Shown: piece after piece, positions 27,549-37,044 of the stretch
Numbering within the stretch: the first letter of the stretch is position 1
How the letters are laid out: the number at the start of each line of letters is the position of its first letter
Program-made: the position numbers and the translations under genes
Source of the DNA: CAVVYA01 sp963752345
Lineage (GTDB): Bacteria > Pseudomonadota > Alphaproteobacteria > SMXQ01
Length of the DNA: 64,000 bases
NCBI GenBank assembly: GCA_963752345.1
Contig: CAVVYA010000002.1
Coordinates: 1,116,001-1,180,000 of the forward strand
Direction of reading: 5' to 3'
Notes under the pieces: model-generated
Database searches by the model: none
Told to the model about the DNA's origin: nothing
Seen by the model: the letters and a program-made list of their open reading frames with translations, nothing else

Positions 27549-29033
27549 TCAGTTGGTCAGGGCAACGGCGTTGCGTCCCGCCATCATGCTGAACACCGCG
27601 TTGCGCGTTTGTCCGGTGCAGGACGGGTAGTTGTGGAAGAACAATCCCACCACGTCGCCGGAGGCGAACAGGCCACGGATCGGCTGGTGCGAGGTATTGA
27701 GCACCCGCGATTTGGTATCGAGTTGCAGGCCGCCGAAGGTGAAGGTGATGCCGGCGGTAATCGGATAGGCGCGGAACGGCGCCTCGGTCAGCGGCACCGC
27801 CCAGTTGGATTTGCGCGGTGTGATGCCCACGGTGCATTTGCCGTCGAGCTTGCGCGCGTCGAACGGCACATCGGCGCGGCACGCCTTGTTATAGGTCTCG
27901 ACCGTATCCACCAGCACGTCGGGCTCGACATTGATCTTCTTCGCCAGTTCGCGGATGGTCGGCGCCTCGACTACGGTCGCGGCGTAGTCGGCACCGTGGC
28001 GGAACATCTTGATGCCCTGCTGATCGTAGAGCTGGTAGGCGACGCCGCCCGGCTCGTTGAGCACCGCGCGCCCGGTCTTGGCGTAGGTATAGGAATGCTG
28101 GTCCTCGCCTTCGTCGTAGAACCGCACGCCATGGGCATTGACGGTGATGCCGTAAGGATAGTCATAGCGGTTCATGGAATTGCCGCGGCCGCCCTCCATG
28201 ATCGGCGTCTCGAGCGCCGGCGCCTGGCCGTCGATCGGCGTCATATGGGCGCCTTGCCAGTGGCCCGCCGCCTTGGCGCCGAGCCCGAGCATCATATGCA
28301 GGACTTCACCGGTATTGTGCTTGCTGCCACGCACCTTGATGAGGTCGGCGTTGGCGCCGAGATAGCGCGCGCGCATCTCGGCATTGGCCTGGAAACCGCC
28401 GCTGCAGCAGATCACCGCGCGCGCCGTCAGGTCGTACTCGCCGTCCGGCGACGAGACACGCACCCCCTCGACCTGGCGCTCGTTGCCATGCACGGCGCGC
28501 ACGCGCAATTCGTAGCGGATCTCGACGCCGCGCTTGAGCGCGATCTCACGCAGCTTGGTCAAGAGGCCGATGCCGCCGCCGATCGGATGAAGATTGCGGC
28601 CGACCTCGAAATAGAGCTTGTCTCCGACGGTGACGGTCTTTTCCGTCTCCCACGGCACGCCCACCTCTTTCATCCAATGGACCGCCTCGTTGGAGTTGTC
28701 GACCAGCGCGTCGGCCAGCACCGGATCGATGCGGCCCTGGGTGACGCGGGACAGGTCGGCGAGGAATTGCTCCCTTGTATAGGGTGGAATATGCATCTTG
28801 CGGAAGGTGGGCTCGTCGAGCTGCGGAATGAATTCGCGGACCTCCTCGGCGCCGGTATGCACGAAGCGGAAGCCGACATGGGAATAGCGTGCATTGCCGC
28901 CGAACTCCGGCTCCGGCGCCTTTTCCAGGCACAGCACGCGTTCGGCGCCCGCCTGCCTGGCGGAGATCGCCGCTTCCAGGGCGGCGCTGCCGCCGCCGAT
29001 GACCACGACGTCGTAGGATTCCGGGCGACTCAT
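27549..29033 (-). CDS. FAD-dependent tricarballylate dehydrogenase (TcuA)-like flavoprotein
   Basis: A protein of 494 residues of the fumarate reductase/succinate dehydrogenase flavoprotein family. The ATG at 29033 has GGGAGGAG upstream and is followed by the FAD motif DVVVIGGGSAALEAAISARQ. GGNARYSHVGFRF, AVICCSGGFQANAEMRARY and the C-terminal PIRGLFASGDVVGLFFHNYP correspond to TcuA-type oxidases, which convert tricarballylate to cis-aconitate, but related members act on other 3-ketosteroid or urocanate-like substrates. It is divergent from a racemase-like gene with 139 bases between. Substrate unknown. Confidence 0.85.
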   Translation of the reverse strand: MSRPESYDVVVIGGGSAALEAAISARQAGAERVLCLEKAPEPEFGGNARYSHVGFRFVHTGAEEVREFIPQLDEPTFRKMHIPPYTREQFLADLSRVTQGRIDPVLADALVDNSNEAVHWMKEVGVPWETEKTVTVGDKLYFEVGRNLHPIGGGIGLLTKLREIALKRGVEIRYELRVRAVHGNERQVEGVRVSSPDGEYDLTARAVICCSGGFQANAEMRARYLGANADLIKVRGSKHNTGEVLHMMLGLGAKAAGHWQGAHMTPIDGQAPALETPIMEGGRGNSMNRYDYPYGITVNAHGVRFYDEGEDQHSYTYAKTGRAVLNEPGGVAYQLYDQQGIKMFRHGADYAATVVEAPTIRELAKKINVEPDVLVDTVETYNKACRADVPFDARKLDGKCTVGITPRKSNWAVPLTEAPFRAYPITAGITFTFGGLQLDTKSRVLNTSHQPIRGLFASGDVVGLFFHNYPSCTGQTRNAVFSMMAGRNAVALTN

Positions 29034-29172
29034 ATGCAACTCCTCCCATGATGTGCTGCCTCGGCACTTCTCTGGTGCAAGGCATTCTTGTCGGGGTATG
29101 ATAGTGGAGACCTGGAAAACCAGGCAACAAATACGGCAACGATAAACACAAAACGGGGAGAGACGGCCGAAG

Positions 29173-29949
29173 ATGAGAATTCTCTTCATCAACCAGGCGC
29201 CCAAGACCGCGTCCAAGAACCCGCCCTACGACGTGGCGGAAATCGAGCAGCAGCTCAACAGCTACGCCTCTCCCGGAACCAAGATCGAGATCGGCTTTCC
29301 CGAGAATTACGAGGGCGCGCAGCTCTTCGAATCGATCGGCGGGCAAAGCTTGCTGAACGGCCTGCATCACATGATGGAGACGCCGGCCATCGTGCGGAAG
29401 ATCTTCTGGGCCGAGCAGAACGGCTATGACGCGGTGATTTCCAGCAATACCTTCGATCCGGGCGTCGACGGCGGCCGCCTCGCCGTCAATATTCCGGTGA
29501 TCGGCCTGCTGCGCGCCTCGATGCACGCGGCCTGCGTGCTGGCCGACAAGGTCGGCATCACGGTGCCGCTCGGCCCGCACGTGCCCTACACGTGGCGCAT
29601 CCTGCGCGCCAACGGTCTCGACCGCTTCGTCACCGGGATCAAGCCGATCGGTATCTACGGCAAGGACGTGGCCGCGCGCAAGGACGAGATTTTCGGCATC
29701 ACCGTCGACCTGATCCGCGATCTGATCGACAACACCGGCGCGGAGATCATCCTGCCGCTCGGCGGCGCGCTGATCCCCTACGTGGTCGATCCCGTCGACC
29801 TGCAGAAGGCGACCGGCGTCCAGGTGCTCAACACCAAGGCGATCGGCATCCGCTTCGCCGAGATGTGCGTCGCTTTCAAGATGACCCAGAGCGCGCTGAC
29901 CTATCCGCGCGCCGCGCTCAAATACGAGGATTTCACCAACCGCATGTAA
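29173..29949 (+). CDS. Asp/Glu racemase-superfamily protein without the catalytic cysteines
   Basis: A protein of 258 residues of the Asp/Glu/hydantoin racemase fold: MRILFINQAPKTASKNP at the start and NIPVIGLLRASMHAACVLADKVGI in the middle. Family members have one cysteine in each half. Here the first site reads VISSNTFDPGVDGGR and the second ILPLGGALIPY, so neither cysteine is present. The enzyme may be a non-racemase relative such as a decarboxylase or isomerase, or a binding protein. It heads a run of plus-strand genes to CapA (33681), with a periplasmic receptor directly behind. Confidence 0.75.
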   Translation: MRILFINQAPKTASKNPPYDVAEIEQQLNSYASPGTKIEIGFPENYEGAQLFESIGGQSLLNGLHHMMETPAIVRKIFWAEQNGYDAVISSNTFDPGVDGGRLAVNIPVIGLLRASMHAACVLADKVGITVPLGPHVPYTWRILRANGLDRFVTGIKPIGIYGKDVAARKDEIFGITVDLIRDLIDNTGAEIILPLGGALIPYVVDPVDLQKATGVQVLNTKAIGIRFAEMCVAFKMTQSALTYPRAALKYEDFTNRM

Positions 29950-30007
29950 CCGCCATCGCGCCGTCGCAAAAACAACAACAAGCGGCGGCTTCCACAGGGA
30001 GGTCGTG

Positions 30008-31096
30008 ATGAACAAGCGTCTCGTAGTCCTCGCCGCCGCCGTCGCCCTGGCTCTCGGAGTCACGGCGGCCCATGCGCAGAGCCAGCTCCCCGCCAAATTC
30101 GCCGACGATCCGGTCGCCCAGGCGGTCGGCCCGGAGATCTTCAATGCCGCGCTCAAGGAAGGCGTGATCGCCTGGTACGGTTCCGACACCTCGGAGGACT
30201 TCCTCAAGAATGGCGGCAAGGAGCGTTTCGAAAAGCGCTACGGCATCCGCATCCAGCCGCTGTTCGGCCGGCTGCGCGCCCTGACCGACCGCATCCGCAC
30301 CGAAGCCGCGGTCGGCAGGATGACCGCCGACGTGTTCGACGCCAACGACCAATACATGATGGAGCTTTACCGCGAGGGCGTGCTGACCCAATGGCGCCCG
30401 CCGGCGCCGGAGCTCAAGCGCATCAGCCCGGAGGCTTTCGTGCGCGACCCGGAAGGTTACTGGTGGCCGGTGCATATCAGCGCGCAAGGCATCGTGGTCA
30501 ACACCAAGATGGTCAACCCGGAGGAGATCAAATCCTACTGGGATATCGCCGATCCGAAATTCAAGGGCAAGGTCGGCATCCGCGACCCGCGCTCGTCCGG
30601 CGGCGGCGCGTGGCACATGCTGAGCATCTATAACGAGCCGGGATTGGGCATCGACTACATCAAGAAGCTGGTCGAGAACACGAAGCCCTTCATCGTCCAA
30701 GGCGCCAGCGAGGCGATCCGCGACGTGGTGGCGCGCGGCCAGTTCGCCATCGGATTCTCCGGCCGCGGCGATTTCTTCCGCGACCTGCCGAAGAACGTGC
30801 CGCTCGCCTGGGTGGTGCCCAAGGAAGGCATGTCGTGGACGCCCTCCTCCATCACCGTGTTGAAGAACGCGCCGCATCCCAATGCGTCGAAAGTGCTGCT
30901 GACCTGGTTCTTCGAGCTGCCGCAACTGCAGCTCTGGACGGACCAGTCGCGTCCGGTGCCCCATCCCGACTTGAAAGTGCCGATCCCGGAGATGAGCGTG
31001 TCGAACTACCCGCTGATGAAGCGCATCCCCGACGAGCAGCTCGACAACCCGAATGCCTTCTTCAAGGAAATGGAGGCTGTGTTCGGCATCCGCTGA
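30008..31096 (+). CDS. ABC transporter extracellular solute-binding protein (iron/polyamine type)
   Basis: A protein of 362 residues with a Sec signal (cleavage after AHAQ). FNAALKEGVIAWYGSDTSE, TADVFDANDQYMMELYREGVL and GYWWPVHISAQGIVVNTKMV are typical of cluster-1/6 receptors related to iron(III)- and putrescine-binding proteins. The ATG at 30008 lies six bases after GGGAGG. The iron ligands (paired tyrosines) of FbpA are not evident, so an organic ligand is more probable. No permease or ATPase is near. It is probably cotranscribed with its neighbours. Confidence 0.85.
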   Translation: MNKRLVVLAAAVALALGVTAAHAQSQLPAKFADDPVAQAVGPEIFNAALKEGVIAWYGSDTSEDFLKNGGKERFEKRYGIRIQPLFGRLRALTDRIRTEAAVGRMTADVFDANDQYMMELYREGVLTQWRPPAPELKRISPEAFVRDPEGYWWPVHISAQGIVVNTKMVNPEEIKSYWDIADPKFKGKVGIRDPRSSGGGAWHMLSIYNEPGLGIDYIKKLVENTKPFIVQGASEAIRDVVARGQFAIGFSGRGDFFRDLPKNVPLAWVVPKEGMSWTPSSITVLKNAPHPNASKVLLTWFFELPQLQLWTDQSRPVPHPDLKVPIPEMSVSNYPLMKRIPDEQLDNPNAFFKEMEAVFGIR

Positions 31097-31129
31097 GCCG
31101 ACGCACGAAAACTTGTGAGTGGAGGAGTC

Positions 31130-32295
31130 ATGGCGAAAACGAGCGGCGCGGCGGCCGCAAAAAAAATCGCGCCGGAGAGCGACAGCCGTTCCGGTCACCG
31201 GATCGCGGCGGTCGAGACCTATCGCCTGCGCCTGCCCTACAAGCACGCGGTGGCGTTCAAGTCGGTCAAGGAGGCCGCCGGGCAATATGTCATCCTGCGC
31301 CTGGTGCTCGACGACGGAACCGAGGGTATCGCCGAATCGGTCTGCCGCGCCGAACAATCGGGCGAGGACGCGACGATGCTCGCCTATGCCATCGACACCT
31401 TCTTCAAGCCGCTGCTGATCGGCGCCGATCCGATGGCCCATCAGGCGGTCCTGCAATCCCTCGACCGCATCAAGTTCTGCCGCTCGGCCAAGGCGATGAT
31501 CGACATCGCCCTGTGGGACCTGCGCGGCAAGATGCTGGGCCAGCCGGTATGGCGCCTGCTCGGCGGCGCCGATCCCGCCCCCATTCCGCTGACCTGGATC
31601 GCCCACGGCAATACCCGTGAGGCCCAGGTCGAGGAGGCGCGGCGCAAGGTCGAGGAGAGCGGCTTCAAGGGCATGAAGCTCAAAACCTGGCGGCGATCGA
31701 TGGAAGACGTGCGCATGGTCGGCGACGTGCGCAAGGCGATCGGCGATGACGTCGTCATCTATATCGACGGCAACGGCAGCTACACCGAAAGCGAAGCGCG
31801 CACCATCCTGGCCAAGGCGCAGGAGTTCAATCTCGCCTTCATCGAGGAGCCGTGCAACTTTGCGGACCCGGTGCGCCAGGCGGCCCTGTGCCAGTTCCTG
31901 CAAACCGCCCTGCTCGGCGACCAGTGCGCCCAGAGCCTGGCCGACGTGCAGACCCTGCTGCGGCTCCAGGCGGTCGGCGCGGTCAGCGTCAAGCTGCGCC
32001 GCACCGGTTTCACCCAGTCGCTCAAGATCATCACGCTGTGCGAGGCGGCCGGCGTGCCGGTCGGTCATCGGCACCGATTCGGAAAGCCGCATCGGCTCGA
32101 TGGCGCGCATGCACCTTCGTGCAGCGATTCCGAGCCTCGCGCCATGGCCGACCGAGACGCATTTCTTCGAAAAGCTGGCCGACGACGCTTTCGCCGGGCG
32201 ATTTCCGCTTCGCCGACGGCCAGATCACGATCGACGACACGCCCGGGTTCGGGGCGGCGATCGACCGCGCCAAACTCGACCAATACGCGTTCTAA
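31130..32295 (+). CDS. Mandelate racemase/muconate lactonizing enzyme family protein, frameshifts near 32063 and 32204
   Basis: Enolase-superfamily enzyme of about 388 residues. KGMKLKTW carries the KxK motif, and metal ligands are YIDGNGSY, FIEEPC and LLGDQC. VSVKLRRTG corresponds to the second catalytic lysine. Such enzymes abstract an alpha proton from a carboxylate and then racemise, cycloisomerise or dehydrate it. Two extra G bases (VPV/VIGTD near 32063 and FAG/DFRFADG near 32204) shift the end of the gene; with both removed it reads to a stop at 32295. The ATG at 31130 has GGAGGAG. The reaction is not predictable. Confidence 0.85.
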
Positions 32296-32319
32296 AAAAC
32301 ACGCCGATCAGGGAGCACC

Positions 32320-33681
32320 ATGCGCTACGCGTCGGAACAGGGGAATTTCACCGCGGCCTTGGCCGGCGATTGCATGCTGACGCGCCGGCTCAGCGTCTAC
32401 GACGAGCCGGAGTATCTCGGCCTCGTCGATATCTTCCGCAAGGCCGACGCCGGATTCGTCAACCTGGAAGGCGTCGTGCGCCATGCGGACGAAGGCACCC
32501 CGGGCATCACCCAGGGCACCTACATGACGATCGCGCCCAAGCTGCTCGAAGACCTCAAGTGGTTCGGGATCAATCTGGTGTGCTGCGCCAACAATCACGC
32601 GTTCGATTACGGCGAGGGCGGCCTGCTGGCGACGACCCGCCACCTCGACGCCGCGGGCGTCGCCCATGCCGGCAGCGGCCAGAACCTGGCTGAGGCGCGC
32701 ATGCCGGGCTATCTCGAAACCAGGAACGGCCGCGTCGCCCTCATCGCCGCCACCGCCACCTTCCGGCCGTGGAACCGCGCCGGCGCGCAGCGCCCCGACA
32801 TGCGGGGCCGGCCCGGCATCAGTCCGCTGCGCTTCAAGACGACCTATCAGGTCGACGGCCAGGCCTTCGGCGAGCTCAAGCGGCTGGCGCGCGAGCTCGG
32901 CTTCGAACGCGCCACCGAACGCAACAAGACGCATTTCTACAGCGAATCGGAAATCGCCGCCGACACCGCCGAGGAGATGGATATCTTCGGCAGCCATTTC
33001 GTGCGTGGCAATGGCTTCAAGGTGACGACTGAAGTCGACCAGCAGGACGCCGAGGATATCCTGCGCTGGATCCGCGAGGCGCGGCGCATGGCCGACTGGG
33101 TGATCGTCAGCCTGCATAGCCATGAATTCGGCCACAACAGCCTGATGACCGCCAAGACCAAGATCGACTTGAGCGAACCGGCGGATTTCATCCCCGATTT
33201 CGCGCGCGCCGCGATCGATGCGGGCGCCGATATCTTCGCCGGCCATGGCTCGCACACGCCGCTCGGCATCGAGATCTACAAGGACAGGCCGATCTTCTAT
33301 TCGCTCGGCAATATCGTGTTCCAGAACGAAACCGTGCCATTCTTCCCGGCCGAAGCCTACGCGCGTTTCGGGCTCGGCCCGGACGCGACACCCGCCGACT
33401 TCCTCGACGCGCGCACCGGCGGCGGCAAGAAGGGCCACGTGGCTTACGAGGGATTCTGGCAGAACATCGCCGCGCAGGCGCGATTCGAGGGCGGCAAGCT
33501 CGCCGAGATCCGCCTGCACCCGATCGACCAGGGCCACGGCAGCGCGCGCCCCCAGCGCGGCCGCCCGGTGCTCGCCAACGGCAAGATCGCCGGCGAAATC
33601 CTCGCCCGCATCGACCGCTTCTCGCAACCCTACGGCGTGCGGGTGACGAACGAAAACGGCGTGGGCGTGATCAGGCCGTAA
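32320..33681 (+). CDS. CapA-family metallophosphatase-like protein
   Basis: A protein of 453 residues with the CapA (PgsA) pattern: LAGDCMLTR, FVNLEGVV, CCANNHAFDYGEGGL, VSLHSHEFGHN and FAGHGSHTPLGIEIYKDRPIFYSLGN. These supply Asp, Asn and His of a calcineurin-like metal site. CapA of Bacillus acts in poly-gamma-glutamate export, but most homologues in catabolic clusters are uncharacterised. There is no membrane anchor or signal peptide, so it is likely cytoplasmic here. It ends the plus-strand run that begins at 29173. Confidence 0.85.
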   Translation: MRYASEQGNFTAALAGDCMLTRRLSVYDEPEYLGLVDIFRKADAGFVNLEGVVRHADEGTPGITQGTYMTIAPKLLEDLKWFGINLVCCANNHAFDYGEGGLLATTRHLDAAGVAHAGSGQNLAEARMPGYLETRNGRVALIAATATFRPWNRAGAQRPDMRGRPGISPLRFKTTYQVDGQAFGELKRLARELGFERATERNKTHFYSESEIAADTAEEMDIFGSHFVRGNGFKVTTEVDQQDAEDILRWIREARRMADWVIVSLHSHEFGHNSLMTAKTKIDLSEPADFIPDFARAAIDAGADIFAGHGSHTPLGIEIYKDRPIFYSLGNIVFQNETVPFFPAEAYARFGLGPDATPADFLDARTGGGKKGHVAYEGFWQNIAAQARFEGGKLAEIRLHPIDQGHGSARPQRGRPVLANGKIAGEILARIDRFSQPYGVRVTNENGVGVIRP

Positions 33682-33702
33682 GCGATAGCGGGGTATCAGT
33701 CT

Positions 33703-33735
33703 CCCTCCCCCTCCATGAGGGAGGGTGGGGGTGAT
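33703..33735. repeat. G-run dispersed repeat
   Basis: CTCCCTCCCCCTCCATGAGG and the following GGAGGGTGGGGGTG form one more copy of the C/G-run palindrome, 20 bases after the CapA stop codon. Confidence 0.65.
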
Positions 33736-33830
33736 CAGGCCTTGTGCCCGGCGACGCACCGCTTTACCGCTCCGCATGACATCGCGCCAACTCTTTGCGG
33801 CGACGTACCGATGGTGCAGTTTCCTCTATT

Positions 33831-33925
33831 CGTCATCCCGGACTTGATCCGGGATCCATCGAACATTGCGAGCGCTCGAGCGCCAGCCGACGACCAATGG
33901 ATCCCGGATCAAGTCCGGGATGACG
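33831..33925. repeat. 95-bp element with perfect 29-bp terminal inverted repeats (copy 1)
   Basis: The ends at 33831-33859 and 33897-33925 are perfectly complementary over 29 bases (core CATCCCGGACTTGATCCGGG) and flank a 37-base centre containing AGCGCTCGAGCG. Related copies lie at 36237 and 42226. It has the size and shape of a miniature palindromic element without coding capacity. The remaining sequence to 34199 holds no gene. Confidence 0.85.
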
Positions 33926-34199
33926 ATCTTTTCTGGGGCATGGGATGGCCGGTCAAGCCAATGCTGCCCAATTAAGGCCGAAACCGTGGCTGTGCAAATC
34001 GTGGATGACCCGAACAAGCCGCGGCACGACGGTTTTATTGGATTTCCCGCCGATCTTGACCACGGTCCGATGTCTGCCAATGCATGCACAGCGCGACGAC
34101 GCGTGGTGAAGGTCTCCGGAGCGATCGGATCGCAATGCACGATCTGAATGTATGCGGGGCACGCGGCCATGACGAGAGAAGGAAAGGGCGCTCTCCCCC

Positions 34200-35223
34200 T
34201 CACCGCCGGGTCATGCCCTCCATTTTCTGGCTGAGCTCGGGTGGGGTTTTCATCAGGTCGGCGATGAGCTCGGCGAGCTTCTCGCCGGTCAGCGCGTTGA
34301 CCTCGAGCTTCTGACGCTGGGCGTCCTCGAGGAAGGCCTTGTCCTTCATGGTCGCGTCGAACGCGCGGCGCAGCGCCTCGACGCGGTCGGCCGGCACGCC
34401 GGGCGGCGCCACCATGGGCCGGCCGAGTTCGACGCTGCTGTTGTAGAGCCCGATGATGTCGCGCTGCTCCTGCGTCTTGGCGAACTTGTAGATGGTCGGG
34501 GCGTCGACGCCCGGGCAGCGGGCTCTTCTCCATGTTGAAGAGGATCTTGAAGCGGCCGTCCTTGAGCCACTCGTCATTGCCGTTCTGGATGGCGGTATAG
34601 GTCTGGCAGATGCCCTGCACCTCGCCGCGCTCGATCGCCAGCATGACGCCGTTGGAGCTGCCGTAGCCCTCGATCAGCTTGAATTTCATGCCGAGCGCAT
34701 TGGCGAGCAGCAAGGGCGTCATGGTCACCGCGGTGCCGGCGCCGGCGCCGCCGACCAGCAATTCCTTCTCGAACAGGTCCTCGCCTTTGGTGATGCCCGA
34801 TTTGTCGGTGGCGACGCAGACCCGGTTGGTCAGCTCCGGACTGCCGATCCAGTTGAACTTGAGCGGATCGAACTGCACGCTGGGATGCTTGAACAGCGCC
34901 TGGTTGGGCAGGTTGCGGCCGATCATGCCGATTACCGAACCGTCTTTCGCCGCGACGTTGAACAGATGATTGGTCGCGGTCATCTGGCCGGCGCCCGGCA
35001 TGTTCTGCGGCACGAAGGACGGCTTGCCCGCCAGGTGATTGCCCATGTGACGCGCGATGGCGCGCGACCACTGGTCGTAATCCCCGCCCGCGGCCGACGA
35101 GATGATGAAGGTCACCTGCTTGCCGCGATAGAACTCCTCGACCGATTGCGCCTGCGCGGTCGCGAGCAGCGCGCCGCTGGCGGCGGCGAACGCGGTTGCG
35201 GCGATTTTGAACCCTGCGGTCAT
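34200..35223 (-). CDS. TctC/Bug-family receptor (orphan 2), +1 frameshift near 34508
   Basis: Periplasmic receptor of about 340 residues with signal peptide (cleavage after AQAQ). VEEFYRGKQVTFIISSAAGGDYDQWSRAIARHMGNH, NMPGAGQMTATNHLFNVAAKDGS and APPGVPADRVEALRRAF are in family order. An extra C in CTGCCCGGGCGTC near 34508 shifts the last third; corrected, the protein ends at 34200 with SQKMEGMTRR. No TctA/TctB near. The gene is divergent from the racemase-like gene at 35429 across 205 bases. Confidence 0.88.
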
Positions 35224-35428
35224 GACTGTTCTCCTCCCAGATCGTTTTCTCCCGGCCGGCGCATGGCGGCCCGCTTTTGCGCCATTGTAACCCGGAAAGG
35301 CGCGCTGTCGAGCAAGCCAGAACGGTTGCGAGATTTGCCGGCGCGGGCCGCGCGCGAATTTGCCTGTCGCGGGCGGTGCGCTTCGCTACAATGCCGGCAA
35401 CGATAAAAGCCAGGGAGCGCACAGCATC

Positions 35429-36145
35429 ATGATCCGAGTCGCCTTTCTCGTCGGAGACTATCCGCCCGCCGAGCGCAAGCTGCGCGAGGACGTCGCCAGG
35501 AGCTATTCCTCGCCCGACGTCGAGGTCGGCATCGTGTCGGTCGGCGCCAGCCCTTACGACGGCCTCGGCCCGGCGGAAATCCAGCTCGTCGCGCCCTATT
35601 ACCATGCCGCCTGCCTGGAGGCGGAGAAGCAGGGCTACGACGCGGCGGTGCCGCTCGGCATGCTCGACCTCGGGGTCGACGGCGCCCGTTCGCTGGTCGA
35701 CATCCCGGTGATCGCGCCGTGCGAGGCGGCGTTCCACGTCGCCGCCCAACTCGGCGACCGCTTCGGCGTGATCTGCTATCACCCCTCGATGATTCCGCGC
35801 CAGCGCACCCAGACGCGCGCCTATGGCATGGAGGACCGCATCGCCGGCCGGCGCGCCGTCGGCTTCCACCTGCGCGAGATCGCCGACAACAAGCAGGCGA
35901 TGATCGACGCCTTCCTCGCCGCCGGCCGCGCCATGATCGAGGAAGACGGCGCCGACGTGATCATCGCCCACGGCATCACCCAGTGCCCGGTGCATATCAA
36001 GCCCGAGTGGGCCGCCGAGCAGCTCGGCGTCCCGGTGGTCGAAGGCATCGGCGCGCCGATCCGCATGGCCGCCCTGATGGCCGGCCTCAACCTCAAGCAC
36101 AGCCGCAAGCGCTGGCCCAAGTCGAGCGCCAGGCCGAAGGTGTGA
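35429..36145 (+). CDS. Second Asp/Glu racemase-like protein, catalytic cysteines absent
   Basis: A protein of 238 residues. MIRVAFLVGDYPPAERKLRED, AAVPLGMLDLGVDGARSLVD and VDIPVIAPCEAAFHVAAQLGDRFGVI follow the racemase-fold pattern. The first catalytic cysteine is replaced (PLGMLDLGVD) and the second region reads IIAHGITQCPVHI, with its Cys out of the usual place. It is only distantly similar to the protein at 29173. The ATG at 35429 has CAGGGAGC upstream. It sits opposite a TctC receptor, a common arrangement in carboxylate catabolic loci. Function unknown. Confidence 0.7.
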   Translation: MIRVAFLVGDYPPAERKLREDVARSYSSPDVEVGIVSVGASPYDGLGPAEIQLVAPYYHAACLEAEKQGYDAAVPLGMLDLGVDGARSLVDIPVIAPCEAAFHVAAQLGDRFGVICYHPSMIPRQRTQTRAYGMEDRIAGRRAVGFHLREIADNKQAMIDAFLAAGRAMIEEDGADVIIAHGITQCPVHIKPEWAAEQLGVPVVEGIGAPIRMAALMAGLNLKHSRKRWPKSSARPKV

Positions 36146-36175
36146 GGACCGTTATCCGCATAGTCCGACACCGTC

Positions 36176-36198
36176 ATGACCCGGCTTGACCGGGTCAT
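36176..36198. repeat. Nine-pair hairpin after the racemase-like gene
   Basis: ATGACCCGG, loop CTTGA, CCGGGTCAT. A perfect stem 30 bases after the stop codon. No T-run follows, so it is counted as a short palindromic repeat rather than a terminator. Confidence 0.6.
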
Positions 36199-36236
36199 CT
36201 CAGGCCGGAAACGCAGGATGTGATCTCATCTTCGGT

Positions 36237-36330
36237 CGTCACCCTCGGACTTGATCGGGGTCCATGGTCGTCGCTCGCGCTCGAGCGCTGGCGATGTTCA
36301 ATGGGTGCTCGGATCAAGTCCGAGATGACG
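36237..36330. repeat. Palindromic element, copy 2 (inverted orientation)
   Basis: A 94-base relative of the element at 33831, in the opposite orientation judged by its centre (GCTCGCGCTCGAGCGCTGGC). Its arms, GGACTTGATCGGGGTCCAT and ATGGGTGCTCGGATCAAGTC, have diverged and are no longer fully complementary. Confidence 0.75.
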
Positions 36331-36419
36331 AACTTTGTTAGAGGAAATTCGCCCGGTCGAGCCGGGACGACGAAGCAACTGGAAACACATCTATGCGATC
36401 CCGCCGGCTACATAAATCG

Positions 36420-36977
36420 TCATTTGGCGATCTCGCGCATCTCGCGGCGTTTCGCTTCCGCGTCGCTCAGGGTCTCGCCGGTTTTCAGGTTGAACCATGA
36501 GCCCTCGCCGCCGTCGGCTTGCTTGGGCGGTTCGATCGCGATGCGCTTGTAGGCGTCGACGCCCTTGGGGAAGCCGGCGATCTGCATGAGCCAGGCTTCT
36601 TCCTCGCCGACGCTCTCGAACCAGTAGCGCGAATTCTCCGGCAGCAGCAGGCCCTCGTTGGGGCCGTAGTCGCCGAGCAGCTTGTCGCCCGGACCGTAGA
36701 ATTTGATGCGGCCTTTGAGGACCATGTAGATGAGGTCCATGTTCGGATGATAGTGCAGGTTGTTCTCGCCGCCCTTGTGCAGGATCTGGATCGACGCGCG
36801 GCACGAGTTCGTGCCGGCCAATTTGACGTGCACCTTCTTCTTCGCGGTCGCTCCGAACTCGAGCTTCTCGGGCACCTGGAAGGCGAAGCTGTGAATCTTC
36901 GATTCCGCTTCCTGGTGGAATGCTTCTTTCTTTTCGGCGCCGTGCAGGCCTTCGCGCCCTGAACTGGTCTTGTCCAA
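36420..36977 (-). CDS. Cupin-domain protein (TTG start)
   Basis: A protein of about 185 residues with one cupin barrel: NLHYHPNMDLIYMVLKGRIKFYGPGDKLL holds the first metal motif, YGPNEGLLLPENSRYWFES the second. The start is taken as TTG at 36977 because AGGGAGG lies five bases before it; reading further upstream runs through that site. Its partner cupin gene follows upstream. Cupins of this kind bind one metal ion and often act as dioxygenases, isomerases or decarboxylases. Function unknown. Confidence 0.8.
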   Translation of the reverse strand: MDKTSSGREGLHGAEKKEAFHQEAESKIHSFAFQVPEKLEFGATAKKKVHVKLAGTNSCRASIQILHKGGENNLHYHPNMDLIYMVLKGRIKFYGPGDKLLGDYGPNEGLLLPENSRYWFESVGEEEAWLMQIAGFPKGVDAYKRIAIEPPKQADGGEGSWFNLKTGETLSDAEAKRREMREIAK

Positions 36978-37044
36978 ACTAACCTCCCTAACCAAAGTAA
37001 ATATCGGCCGGCGAAAACAAGTCCCGCGCGGGCCGCTCCGCGTC

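Noticed and set aside
36176..36198. Hairpin as a terminator of the racemase-like gene
   Set aside because: No T-run follows the stem; it is better explained as a short palindromic repeat.
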